64,000 nt of DNA from Cytophagaceae bacterium (GCA_027485575.1 JAIXQU010000088.1:18460-82459); one strand, 5' to 3'; positions 43,260 through 52,532 are shown, counted from the first letter of the stretch. Translations and numbers: made by a program. Notes: generated from the sequence alone by a model not told the origin.

Positions 43260-44261
43260 TCACCACATAGATGGCCTTGAAATTTTAGTTCCTCCTTCGA
43301 CAAAGCGAAATCCAAGAACAACTTCATGACTGCCATTACTTGCAGTGTTTAATTGACTATAATTATAATCGTATGAATATGAAAGACTTAAAAAATTTGA
43401 AAGGTGAAATCCCAGAAATCCAGAAAAGGAATCCTGATTTCTAAAACTTGGCCCAAACCAAAGAACATCTTTAAAGCCAAACCGGCAATAAATGTCTGAG
43501 GAAATGGGGGATTTATCTACATATTTCATCATTGCAGCAGGCGAAATATACCAGTTTTCATTTAAATCCAATCTAAATCCAATCAATCCGTAGTGATGCA
43601 CTTTTTGTTGACCCACTAAAGAGTTGCCATCACTTAAGGAATAAATCTTGTTTCTAAACAAGAAATTTGCAGAATATCCTGCAAAAAACGTTTCAGAATT
43701 TAGAAATAATCCCCCATTCAAATCCGGATTTATTTTGCTGTTGATGCCATTCCCAATGCCAGGATCGTCTTGTAATCTCACATTAAGTTTATCTCTATCA
43801 AGTGAAGTTTGCATAACGGAAAGCCCCAGCCCAACAGATAGTGACCATTTTGGATTTAAAGGAATGTGATAAGCGTAAGATAAATTTCCTATATTTAAAG
43901 TGGTTGGGGATGTTCTGTCAGCAATAATAAATCCTCCCATTGAGTGTTTCGATCCAATTTTGACTTCCTTTTTTGTAGTTTCAAATTGGTCAGAAATTCT
44001 TCCACGAACTGGTAAGGAAAGGGAAGGCTCGGAATGATTAAACTGGCCACTAATGGTAGCAAACAAAGTGGTTGGAGAATTTGGCAATCCCGCCCATTGT
44101 TTTCGGTAACCAATTTTGAAATCGGTATATCGGTTTATACCTGTCATTGCAGGATTGAAAATATTTCCCGTCTGCATGAATTGGGTAAACTGGGGATTCT
44201 GTTGACCAAAAACAAAATGAGTCAGTGATAGTATTGCGATTGAAAGAATTAGCTTTCTCAT
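43260..44261 (-). CDS. PorP/SprF-family outer-membrane protein (T9SS partner)
   Basis: A 333-residue barrel protein with signal peptide (ILSIAILSLTHFVFG) and the hallmark PorP/SprF start: QQNPQFTQFMQTGNIFNPAM followed by KIGYRKQWAGLPNSP. Later strands include GGFIIADRTSPTTL, YAYHIPLNPKWSLSVGLGLSV and YFISPAAM-like repeats. In Flavobacterium johnsoniae SprF is needed for secretion and surface display of the adhesin SprB, a type B cargo. Here the gene starts 19 bases after the stop of a huge type B adhesin and precedes the OmpA-PD40 gene by 20 bases, the same layout. It probably holds that adhesin at the surface. Confidence 0.92.
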   Translation of the reverse strand: MRKLILSIAILSLTHFVFGQQNPQFTQFMQTGNIFNPAMTGINRYTDFKIGYRKQWAGLPNSPTTLFATISGQFNHSEPSLSLPVRGRISDQFETTKKEVKIGSKHSMGGFIIADRTSPTTLNIGNLSYAYHIPLNPKWSLSVGLGLSVMQTSLDRDKLNVRLQDDPGIGNGINSKINPDLNGGLFLNSETFFAGYSANFLFRNKIYSLSDGNSLVGQQKVHHYGLIGFRLDLNENWYISPAAMMKYVDKSPISSDIYCRFGFKDVLWFGPSFRNQDSFSGFLGFHLSNFLSLSYSYDYNYSQLNTASNGSHEVVLGFRFVEGGTKISRPSMW

Positions 44262-44280
44262 GATAATTTATCGTTTTGTT

Positions 44281-47200
44281 TTAATGGATAATTGTAACTG
44301 ACCCTGTTTTTTTCGTTTTTCCGTCATCGAAGACATAGTAATACGTTCCATCAGGAACTTCACCGCCATCCCAATCGTTTTTATATCCGTTCACTTCATA
44401 AACAACTGAACCCCATCTGTTAAATACTTTTAAGGTGTTCGACACATTTATCAAGGCTCCCGGGATTTTCCAGGTATCTCCAATCCCATCATTATTGGGT
44501 GTAAAGACATTTGGTATTTCATCTGAGGTTAGTGATTCAGAAACGACTTCTACCTTAACAGAATCTTTTCCTTTGCAACCATTCAGCGTTACTTCCACAA
44601 TGTAGGTGGTTGTTATTTGTGGTTTTGCTATCGGATTTTGGGCCGTAGAGTTATTTAAACTTCCGGCTGGTGTCCAGAAATAGGTTCCTCCACCCGTCGC
44701 ATTGAGGTTTACAGATTCTCCCAGGTTAATGATGGATTTTTCAGATGTAACATTCACATCAGGAATTGGATTGACTACCGCCTTAAGTAATTTTCTTGGG
44801 CTTTCGCAATTGTTGGAAATTTTTGCAGATACATAATAGTCCGTAGTTACATTCAGGTTTTGAATTTGAAATTCAGCTCCGGTTCCTATTGGATTGGTAG
44901 ACGAAACAGATGAATACCAATTGTAGGTAGATCCTCCCTGACCAGAAGCTTGTAAGGTTAAACTGCCAGGGCCACATCTGAAAACATCAGAACCTGTTGG
45001 TGCGTTTGGAGTAGAATTAATAATTGCCGAAACAGAAAGCCTTGGCCCTTCACAACCATTCAAAGTAGCTGAAGCATAATATATTGTGGATGCCGTCAAG
45101 GCTGGAGTTGTAAAATCTGGACCTGTTGCCAAAGGCGTTCCACCCGTAGAAGCGGCGTACCAGGAAATGGTAGAGTTGGCCACTCCGGAAGCAGAAAGTT
45201 GAACCGTTCCATCTCCGCAACGGGAAACATCGGAACCTGTTGGTGCGTCTGGAGTAGGATTAATAATTGCCGAAACTGGAAGCCTTGGCCCCTCACAACC
45301 ATTCAAAGTAGCTGAAGCATAATATATTGTGGATGTTGTCAAGGCTGGAGTTGTAAAATCCGGACCTGTTGCCAAAGGCGTTCCACCCGTAGAAGCGGCA
45401 TACCAGGAAATGGTAGAGTTGGCCACTCCGGAAGCAGAAAGTTGAACCGTTCCATCTCCGCAACGGGAAACATCAGAACCCGTTGGCGCAGTTGGAGTAG
45501 AATTAATGATTGCCGAAACAGGAAGCCTTGGCCCTTCACAACCATTCAAAGTTGCTGAAGCATAATATATTGTGGATGTCGTCAAGGCTGGAGTTGTAAA
45601 ATTTGGCCCTGTAACCAAGGGCGTTCCACCAGTCGGAGCGGCGTACCAGGAAATGGTAGAGTTGGTTACTCCGGATGCAGAAAGTTGAACCGTTCCATCT
45701 CCGCAACGGGAAACATCAGAACCCGTTGGTGCGGCTGGAACTGAGTTGATAAATCCGATGGCGGCCGATCTTGTACTGATACATAAACCCAATGAAACCT
45801 CAACGTAAAAGGTATCGGATGATGCCAATGGAACAGAATAGTTATTTCCAATAAATAAAGGTAATCCACCAAAGGGTACTGTATACCATTTGATTTGGGC
45901 TCCTGCCAAATTTGAAATTGCAGTTAAGGAAACACTTCCGGCCCCACAAAGCGTGTCATTTGTAGTAACCGGACTTCCTGGAGTGGATGTTATATTTACC
46001 AGAACCTCTTCCCTGTTTGGAGACTCGCAATTTCCATCCGTTATTGCTACCCATATACTACCGCTTGTTGCAAAGCTTGTATTAAATGGACTTCCTGTCC
46101 CAAGTAGAGTTCCTCCGCTTGCAGCATTGTACCATTTATAAGATTGATTTCCGACAGCTCCAAAAGCCACAAGGTTAACAAATCCAGATTCACATCCACT
46201 GGTATCAGGTGCAGTTGGAGTAGGAATCTGTGGTTTAACACCTGCGAGAACCGCCACCCGGTTACTTTCGCAAACACCAAGGGAAGTACTTACAAAAAAG
46301 GTAGTATTGGAATTTATGGTTGGGCTGAAATTAGGCCCGTTAAAAATCGGAACACCTCCGGAAGATGCTGAATACCAATTTATGATAACACCCGGGTTAT
46401 TTGAAAATGCTACCAGATTAGCTACTCCAGGTGAGCAAATGGTATCTCCATAACCTATTGGTTCAATTAGTGAATTGGAAAATGAGATTGTCACCGGGGT
46501 TCTGGTGGCACTTTCACAAATTCCATTCGTAACCGTTGCGAAGTAGGTAATGGTAGAATTAACATTCACTGTAAAATTAGGTCCGGTACTGATTGCAGTT
46601 CCTCCGGTTAAAGTTTGATACCAGTTATACGTAGAACCTGCTACCGCACCAGAGGCAACCAATGTCACCTGGCCTGGGGAACAGATTGGGGCAGGAGTAG
46701 ATACCACTGCATTGGGAAGGCCAATTGAAATTTCAAGTGGATTGCCAGATGGACTTGGACCACAAGAAGATACAGCTCTTGCTTTTATTTGGGTAGTTCC
46801 TTGGAAGGAGTCATCCCAGTTAATTGTAACAGCTGTATCCGTTACGAGTAGAGTTCCTGCGGTTGGAGGCAGGAGATCAAAAAGGTAATTTAAAGCTCCC
46901 GGGACTTTATTTATTTTATATGTCTGATTGGATGGATTTCCACACAATTGGATAGGTCCGGATATTTGTCCAGGTGCCGGGTTTGGTTTTACAATCAGAT
47001 CTTTTGTTGCACTGCCACATCTTTGCCCGTCACCTGCCATGTAGGCGATAATCTGACCTGAAATAGCATCCCCGGTGGAAGTAATCCGAACTGTATCCCG
47101 AATAGGTGGGGTGCTGGAAACATTTTGAACAAAGACGCCGGATGGTAAAATCCACTGGAACGACAAGGCCGAATCCTGTGGGGTTAAGCCACTAATATAC

Positions 47201-50200
47201 ATGATTTTAGAAGTTCCAACACAAATTGAATCAATACCGTCAATGGTGAAATTTGAAGGAGAAGATTTAATTATTGGCGTGGATCTTTGTATTGAATCTG
47301 CTCCGCAATTATTGAAAACTTTTACTTTTATTGTTCCTGAAATGGCTCCCGGAGAAACTGTCACGTTGATTACATTGTCGGTTGAGGAACCATTGATTAT
47401 CCAACCTGATGGAAAAGTCCAGCCATAAGAAGTAGCGCTAACAATTGGATTGATTTGGAATGTAACCTGAGAACCTTCACAAACTCCGTTAGGAAGTGCC
47501 GGCTGAATGGTATTTGAACCCATTGGAGGTAAACCTTTTCTTATCAAAAGGCTTTTGGGATTGCTAAATCCACATTTATTAGAAGCCTGAACAAAAATAA
47601 AAGCCTGATTGCTCCCACCAAATTGAGGTACAAATAAATCTGCTGAGTTTCCATTGGGAGTTATCGTCCAGGTATTTTCATTGGTATACCAATTGTAAGT
47701 AACTCCTGAAACCAGCGGTGTTGAATAGTTTTGGGTATTTCCATTGCAGAAACCTGAAGAAGGTCCATTTATCAAGGTAGGTACTGCTGGAATTTGATCG
47801 CTGGTGGCATCACCTAAAACTAAAGTTGCTGCCGGACTTTGACCGCAGGCATTAACTGCAACAACCGAAAGTTGGCCGCCAGTGGCACCTGCAAAGGCCA
47901 AAACATCAATTGAAGAACTTGTGCTTGCTCCTGAAAAGCCATTGCCGGAAACCGTCCAAACATAAGAAACAGCAGCGTTACCGGCATTTAAAGAATATGT
48001 TTTTGGTATTCCAATACAAGGTGATGCGGTTGGGCTGGCAAATACTGGCGTATTAGGTAATGCGCCTTGTTGAGGCAATGGAAACAAAACAGGTGAACTG
48101 GAATTGGAACAACCAACGGCAACAACTTGTAAACTACAAGGACTGGCTACTGTAGAACCAGTGGTTAATGAAACGACATTACTGGAAGTTGAGTTGTTTG
48201 CCAAAGCCCAGGAAGCACCACATCCCGTTCCAACAATTGACCAATTGTAGCCAATGGCGCCATTAGAAGAATTTACCTGATAGGTTTGGGTAGAGTTTAT
48301 GCATTGATTTGCTGGAAATGAAAATCCTGAGGGGGCATTAACATTTTCATTTGAAGGTAGATTTGTCATTCTGGCAAGGCTTATCCCGGTTGAGTTTACT
48401 GCATAAACGGTTAAATAACCAGAAATTGCATTCTGAGCTCTGGTTAAAGTAATGGAATTGGTAGTTGAATTTCCTGTCCAACCCAATGCATCAATTACCC
48501 ATTTATAAGAACTTGCCCCGGCAACAGGTGGAACTGAAAAAGTAAAACTATTTCCAGTACAAAGGTCAGCCGGTTTAACAATGGTATCGGCCTGGGCTGG
48601 TGGGCTTTGAGCATTATTGAAGTTCAATCGCCCAAAAAGAGCAGATTGATTTTCTTTTGCCGAGGAGCCCCAGGTGGGAACAAGAATGGTGGCTACATCG
48701 CCTCCTGCTCCAGTGTGAAAACCTGAAAAGAAAAGCCCTCCGTTCAAGGGCCAAACCCCGGTTATCCTGGAATTATCTGAACTTCCATTTAAAGGATTCC
48801 ATAACCCAGACACAAGACTGGAATATTTAATGGTGTCCAAACCCGGATTGTAGACCCTTATAAATGCATTTGTAGATGAAATGCCTCCTCCTTGCTGATA
48901 GGGGAGTGGTTTGAACATTTTTTGGTAGGCATTTCTGGTTGTTATTATTCTTTCTCCTGTTCCTGAGATGATAATTTCTCCATTGAATGGGTTTACAGAT
49001 AAGGTATTTACATACGTATTTCCAAGTTCAAAATTGAAGGAATTTAAGTCTGGAAATCCATCATAATTCTGATTGGATGAGGCACCTGAAAACACCTCAG
49101 TACCTTTTATTTCACCAATATATGTACTGTGTTTTATTTTTCCATTGTTCAAATCATACTTTCCCAACCATCCATAGTTCAGCGGGTTAGAGGGGCTGAA
49201 ATTGCCGGATAGCTGGTTTTGAACGCCGTTCCCTCCTGCTTTTAATTTTAGTTCATTTCCTTTCCAGAAATTATTAATACTGTTGCCTTTTGTTCTGCCC
49301 AATACCACCAATTGGTCATTGGCGTAGTCAATTTCCAATGCTTCCACATGTTGTTGGGCCGAGCTTCTGTTTGCATCCTCCTTGTGAAGTCTTGCCCACC
49401 ATTTTATTTCACCTACAGGAGAAAAAGCTGCGACAGCGGGTTCGGCATCTTCCACACTGGTTTGATTTGAAACCGAGGAAACAGCCAAACTAAATCCGAT
49501 AAAAAAATTGTTATTTCTCCTGTCAAAATTGATTGATGAAATCCTTGCTGTCCATCTTCCGCCTCCGGTATTGTAATTATATCCTGTATATCCGGGTCCG
49601 GTTGAAACAATTGGAGCACCTCCCAAAAATTGTGGAGCACCGAAAAATGCATCATTTGGAAATGCACCTTTTCTACCCGGATTTCCATTTTCATCTGTCG
49701 TAATGGAATTGAACAAGTCTGATGAGTAAGATCTTAATGCCCCGGGATTGACATCTCCTGTGTACTTAAAAACCAATCCACTGATTTTTAAATTAAAAGC
49801 CGGATCACCGGTTGAATTAACAAAAGATGAGGCTGGAACACCGGTAAAATCTGGACTATGGACACTGAAATACTGCATTAAAGTATCCTCACCTTTTGAG
49901 TTCATAAAATTAACTCCGGCGAAATCGAATGAAAAATCCTGTCCTTTGGCATATAATATTTGTCCTTTGGAATTTACATCCCAAGGCTGCATTATCTTTA
50001 CAGAGGATTCGTTCCCGGCAGGTGGTTCTTGTATATTTGGACTACCTCCATTTCGGTTTCTTGCTGAAATAATTCTGTACCAGGAAACCGAAGTTGGCAA
50101 TCCACCAATGAAGTTGTTGTCTAATTTGGCAATGTAGTACCCATTTTGGGCTGCCGCAGTATCCCGGCTTCCCGATATGAATATATCACCTGTTGGTGTT

Positions 50201-50607
50201 CCGGGGATGGAATTGGTCTTAATTTTAAAAATATCAGAAACGGTGTTGGCAGGGAATTGAATTGCACCTAAAACTGATTGTTGGTTGGAAGAAAGATGTA
50301 GAATAAAACCAACCCCCTGGCTGGAATTGGACTGATAGCGGGTAACGCCCGTGAGTGTATTTACCGGAATGCCAGTCGGAAGCCAGCCAAGATTATCCGC
50401 CTGCCCGGAAACCAATAGGGTGCCATCTGACAATTGAAAAACTGAATTGAACTTTTCGTTTCCTGTTCCTCCTGCATAGGTCACCAAATTATCCTGGGCA
50501 AAAGCCGGAAAATTGGCTACCAGCATGAGTAAGGCTGATTTCAAAAAACGAATAAAAATCTTTTGCCGCAGTATTAAATTTGATTGAGTATTGGGTTTTT
50601 CCATCAT
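44281..50607 (-). CDS. Giant surface adhesin with Ig-like (CHU_C-associated) repeats and T9SS type B domain
   Basis: A 2108-residue protein from ATG 50607 (the frame extends to GTG 50676). The signal peptide is in FLKSALLMLVANFPAFAQ. Residues to about 690 are a beta-propeller-like region (YAGGTGNEKFNSVFQLSDGT). Then come PKD/SprB-like and about ten Ig-like units of about 80 residues with the core NWYxxxTGGxxxxTGxxF...YYxxxxxxxCES. Three successive units (45008-45736) are nearly identical. A PKD-like domain (NLNATGGGTYFWTPAGSL) and a type B sorting domain (IPNVFTPNNDGIGDTWKIPG, VFNRWGSVVYEV, DGTYYYVF) close it. It is followed by PorP/SprF and OmpA genes, so it is most likely a cell-surface adhesin, perhaps mobile in gliding. 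Confidence 0.9.
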   Translation of the reverse strand: MMEKPNTQSNLILRQKIFIRFLKSALLMLVANFPAFAQDNLVTYAGGTGNEKFNSVFQLSDGTLLVSGQADNLGWLPTGIPVNTLTGVTRYQSNSSQGVGFILHLSSNQQSVLGAIQFPANTVSDIFKIKTNSIPGTPTGDIFISGSRDTAAAQNGYYIAKLDNNFIGGLPTSVSWYRIISARNRNGGSPNIQEPPAGNESSVKIMQPWDVNSKGQILYAKGQDFSFDFAGVNFMNSKGEDTLMQYFSVHSPDFTGVPASSFVNSTGDPAFNLKISGLVFKYTGDVNPGALRSYSSDLFNSITTDENGNPGRKGAFPNDAFFGAPQFLGGAPIVSTGPGYTGYNYNTGGGRWTARISSINFDRRNNNFFIGFSLAVSSVSNQTSVEDAEPAVAAFSPVGEIKWWARLHKEDANRSSAQQHVEALEIDYANDQLVVLGRTKGNSINNFWKGNELKLKAGGNGVQNQLSGNFSPSNPLNYGWLGKYDLNNGKIKHSTYIGEIKGTEVFSGASSNQNYDGFPDLNSFNFELGNTYVNTLSVNPFNGEIIISGTGERIITTRNAYQKMFKPLPYQQGGGISSTNAFIRVYNPGLDTIKYSSLVSGLWNPLNGSSDNSRITGVWPLNGGLFFSGFHTGAGGDVATILVPTWGSSAKENQSALFGRLNFNNAQSPPAQADTIVKPADLCTGNSFTFSVPPVAGASSYKWVIDALGWTGNSTTNSITLTRAQNAISGYLTVYAVNSTGISLARMTNLPSNENVNAPSGFSFPANQCINSTQTYQVNSSNGAIGYNWSIVGTGCGASWALANNSTSSNVVSLTTGSTVASPCSLQVVAVGCSNSSSPVLFPLPQQGALPNTPVFASPTASPCIGIPKTYSLNAGNAAVSYVWTVSGNGFSGASTSSSIDVLAFAGATGGQLSVVAVNACGQSPAATLVLGDATSDQIPAVPTLINGPSSGFCNGNTQNYSTPLVSGVTYNWYTNENTWTITPNGNSADLFVPQFGGSNQAFIFVQASNKCGFSNPKSLLIRKGLPPMGSNTIQPALPNGVCEGSQVTFQINPIVSATSYGWTFPSGWIINGSSTDNVINVTVSPGAISGTIKVKVFNNCGADSIQRSTPIIKSSPSNFTIDGIDSICVGTSKIMYISGLTPQDSALSFQWILPSGVFVQNVSSTPPIRDTVRITSTGDAISGQIIAYMAGDGQRCGSATKDLIVKPNPAPGQISGPIQLCGNPSNQTYKINKVPGALNYLFDLLPPTAGTLLVTDTAVTINWDDSFQGTTQIKARAVSSCGPSPSGNPLEISIGLPNAVVSTPAPICSPGQVTLVASGAVAGSTYNWYQTLTGGTAISTGPNFTVNVNSTITYFATVTNGICESATRTPVTISFSNSLIEPIGYGDTICSPGVANLVAFSNNPGVIINWYSASSGGVPIFNGPNFSPTINSNTTFFVSTSLGVCESNRVAVLAGVKPQIPTPTAPDTSGCESGFVNLVAFGAVGNQSYKWYNAASGGTLLGTGSPFNTSFATSGSIWVAITDGNCESPNREEVLVNITSTPGSPVTTNDTLCGAGSVSLTAISNLAGAQIKWYTVPFGGLPLFIGNNYSVPLASSDTFYVEVSLGLCISTRSAAIGFINSVPAAPTGSDVSRCGDGTVQLSASGVTNSTISWYAAPTGGTPLVTGPNFTTPALTTSTIYYASATLNGCEGPRLPVSAIINSTPTAPTGSDVSRCGDGTVQLSASGVANSTISWYAASTGGTPLATGPDFTTPALTTSTIYYASATLNGCEGPRLPVSAIINPTPDAPTGSDVSRCGDGTVQLSASGVANSTISWYAASTGGTPLATGPDFTTPALTASTIYYASATLNGCEGPRLSVSAIINSTPNAPTGSDVFRCGPGSLTLQASGQGGSTYNWYSSVSSTNPIGTGAEFQIQNLNVTTDYYVSAKISNNCESPRKLLKAVVNPIPDVNVTSEKSIINLGESVNLNATGGGTYFWTPAGSLNNSTAQNPIAKPQITTTYIVEVTLNGCKGKDSVKVEVVSESLTSDEIPNVFTPNNDGIGDTWKIPGALINVSNTLKVFNRWGSVVYEVNGYKNDWDGGEVPDGTYYYVFDDGKTKKTGSVTIIH
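45008..45736 (-). repeat. Three tandem 243-bp repeats in the adhesin gene
   Basis: Units start at 45008, 45251 and 45494, each 81 codons, differing by only scattered bases. They encode Ig-like domains with SDVSRCGDGTVQLSASGV and STIYYASATLNGCEGPRL. Flanking units at 45737 and beyond and before 45008 are clearly diverged, so the triplet arose by recent duplication. Confidence 0.9.
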
Positions 50608-50637
50608 TTTTTGGTTATTCTGAATTTGATCTCGGGA

Positions 50638-50666
50638 CAAAAATAGAAAAACATTAGTCTTTTCAA
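50638..50666 (-). promoter_or_regulatory. Promoter of the adhesin-SprF-OmpA run
   Basis: On the - strand TTG (50666-50664), spacing 18, TATTTTTG (50645-50638). The ATG at 50607 follows about 30 bases later, which supports that start over the upstream GTG. Confidence 0.55.
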
Positions 50667-50737
50667 TTGGGCCCACCCGTTTTTCAATAATTATGTATTC
50701 TTAAGTTCCGGACTGTAGAAAATTCCAAACTCATTCA

Positions 50738-50745
50738 TAAATTTG
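50738..50745 (+). promoter_or_regulatory. -7 element abutting the FAD oxidoreductase start
   Basis: TAAATTTG ends 4 bases before the ATG at 50750, so a leaderless transcript is likely. No clean -33 TTG is seen. Confidence 0.45.
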
Positions 50746-50749
50746 AAAC

Positions 50750-52000
50750 ATGAATTCCAGCCAGTATGAAGTGGTAATTATCGGCGCAGGTCTGGCAGGT
50801 TTGAGGCTTTCTTCTGAACTTCAAAGAGCAGGCATACAGTCTCTTATTGTTGAAAAGTCGGACCAGCCAGGTGGCAGAGTTAAAACCATTGAAAAAGAAG
50901 GATTTCTTCTGGATTTGGGTTTTCAGGTTTTACTGGATTCATATGATGAACTGGACAAATCTATAACTATTGAGAAATTGGACCTTTCTTCCTTTGATTC
51001 AGGAGCCATTCTTGTCAATAAGGGCACAAAAAAACATCTTTTTAATCCGCTGAAGCATCCCGAAAAAATCTTAAATACCTTATTTGGCTATCCTGGAAAA
51101 TTTTCAGATATGGTCAGAATTTTAAGAATGGCTTATCGGTCTGTATTTTCAAAAAATGATTTTTATGCCAGAAAAGACTCCGTTTCTACCCGTCAATTTT
51201 TACTTCAGCAAGGGTTCAGTCAGGAAATTATTGACAGTTTTTTTACACCCTTTTTTGGTGGGGTTTTTTTAGATCCTCAGTTGGAAGTTTCAGCCAATTA
51301 TTTTTTGTGGTTGTTGGATAAATTTAGGGTTGGAAACGCTTGTCTTCCCAAGTTGGGTATGGGTCAAATTGCAAAAAGCATGACTACAACGTCAGGTGAA
51401 ATTCGGTTTGGAGAAGAAGCTACCTCTATTGTTAAGAACACCATTTTGTTAAAATCAGGCAAAGAAATTGAAGCCAAATGGATAGTTAACGCGACAGGGA
51501 AAGAAGATGTTGTTTTTGGTGGATATGTTAAAAATGACAATGAATTCCGGTCTGCAACCACAGTTTACCTTAAAGGACCAAAACTCACGACATCTTTAAA
51601 AAGTCTGGTTCTGGTAGGCAATCCTGAAAGTAGTATTCTCCATTTTTCCTTTCCTTCCGAAATCCAAAAAAATTATGCACCTGAGGGTTTCAGCCTATGT
51701 TCTGTAAGCCTGAAATGGAGTGGCTTAAATCTCGATCCCTTGGAACTGACTGAAAAAATCCTGAAAGAGCTTTCCCTTGAATACCCGGATATTTCCTGGA
51801 GTGGATACTCATATCTTGCTCATTTTGATATACCTTATGCACTTCCAAAATGGACAACTGGCAATGAATCTACTTTTACAGTATTGGACCATCGAATTGT
51901 AATTGGGGATCATGTTGCCTATCCATCCATCAATGGGGCTTTGAAAAGTGGCCGGGAAGCAGGTGAGTTTCTTAGAAAACAGATTCAAGCGGGGATGTAA
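50750..52000 (+). CDS. FAD-dependent amine oxidase/phytoene desaturase-like oxidoreductase
   Basis: A 416-residue flavoprotein. The N-terminal Rossmann motif is VVIIGAGLAGLRLSSEL, followed by the acidic residue of VEKSDQPGGRVKT, the GGR motif of the amine-oxidase/phytoene-desaturase/protoporphyrinogen-oxidase group. The C-terminal FAD motif reads VIGDHVAYPSINGALKSGREA, as in that group. No signal peptide is present. The substrate cannot be read; no carotenoid or haem genes are adjacent. It is divergent from the adhesin operon across 142 bases and may share a transcript with a possible small membrane protein gene downstream. Confidence 0.86.
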   Translation: MNSSQYEVVIIGAGLAGLRLSSELQRAGIQSLIVEKSDQPGGRVKTIEKEGFLLDLGFQVLLDSYDELDKSITIEKLDLSSFDSGAILVNKGTKKHLFNPLKHPEKILNTLFGYPGKFSDMVRILRMAYRSVFSKNDFYARKDSVSTRQFLLQQGFSQEIIDSFFTPFFGGVFLDPQLEVSANYFLWLLDKFRVGNACLPKLGMGQIAKSMTTTSGEIRFGEEATSIVKNTILLKSGKEIEAKWIVNATGKEDVVFGGYVKNDNEFRSATTVYLKGPKLTTSLKSLVLVGNPESSILHFSFPSEIQKNYAPEGFSLCSVSLKWSGLNLDPLELTEKILKELSLEYPDISWSGYSYLAHFDIPYALPKWTTGNESTFTVLDHRIVIGDHVAYPSINGALKSGREAGEFLRKQIQAGM

Positions 52001-52079
52001 GAATTAACCTAAACTTCACATTGAAAAAATTGCGGGATAGATTTTTGAGTTCACCTTTGCGGTGTCAGAATTTGATCCA

Positions 52080-52220
52080 ATGGTAAAGCAGATAAAGGAA
52101 ATAAATACCTTTCCAGAAAGTGTTTCAAAATCAAACACACCTAAATCGAAAAGTGAAATATCATTTGCTGGTATTTCTATTTTGATAGCCATAATCATTA
52201 TAAAGGTCTGGCTAAGCTGA
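52080..52220 (+). CDS. Possible 46-residue tail-anchored membrane protein
   Basis: ATG 52080, 46 codons, TGA at 52218. The N-terminal 29 residues are polar (VKQIKEINTFPESVSKSN), and the C-terminus is one hydrophobic helix (FAGISILIAIIIIKVW), the look of a small single-span membrane protein. It lies 80 bases after the FAD oxidoreductase on the same strand. An in-frame GTG at 52062 is a possible alternative start. The antisense frame is also open for 60 codons but is less protein-like. A stem TGGCTA...TCCGT-N5-ACGGATAGCCA (52209-52243) overlaps the stop. Support is the composition alone. Confidence 0.35.
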   Translation: MVKQIKEINTFPESVSKSNTPKSKSEISFAGISILIAIIIIKVWLS

Positions 52221-52288
52221 CGTCCGTTTTTTACGGATAGCCAAAGTATTATAAAAGCTTCTCCTGCTTTTCCGTTACTCTTATCAAT

Positions 52289-52476
52289 TTAACCCAGAAT
52301 AGTCATCAGGAATTCCCTGTCTGCCGACAGGCAGGTATTCCGATGCTAAACTGCTTCAAATCAGAAACTTCGTAACCTTTTCTTCTGTATCCGTAGCGCT
52401 GCTACGAATTTCGAATAAAAGGTGATGATATTTTGCTTTTGAGCATCTCATAACGAAGTCCTATAACCAATCTGTG
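52289..52476 (-). repeat. Dispersed intergenic repeat, copy C
   Basis: Reverse-oriented copy very close to copy A at both ends (CAGATTGGTTATAGGACTTC on one side, the CCTGTC-GGCA-GACAGG hairpin and ATTCCTGATGACTATTCTGG on the other). It carries an extra middle segment with a second hairpin CGTAGC-GCT-GCTACG (52392-52406) and GATACAGAA, shared with copy B. It lies between the + strand FAD/small ORF pair and the convergent OB-fold protein gene. Confidence 0.75.
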
Positions 52477-52503
52477 TTTAATTTTTGGGCAAATCAAAAA
52501 AAA

Positions 52504-52532
52504 GCCCTTCCAGATTGGAAAGGCCATTTTTT
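52504..52532. terminator. Terminator between repeat copy C and the OB-fold protein gene
   Basis: Stem GCCCTTCCA / TGGAAAGGC with one mismatch (52504-52512 and 52516-52524), loop GAT. It is flanked by an A run on the left and T6 on the right, so it could act on both strands. Confidence 0.75.

Noticed and set aside
52016..52198. 60-codon - strand ORF
   Set aside because: It is antisense to the more protein-like 46-codon ORF with a hydrophobic tail; no lead-in signal or context supports it, although it cannot be fully excluded.
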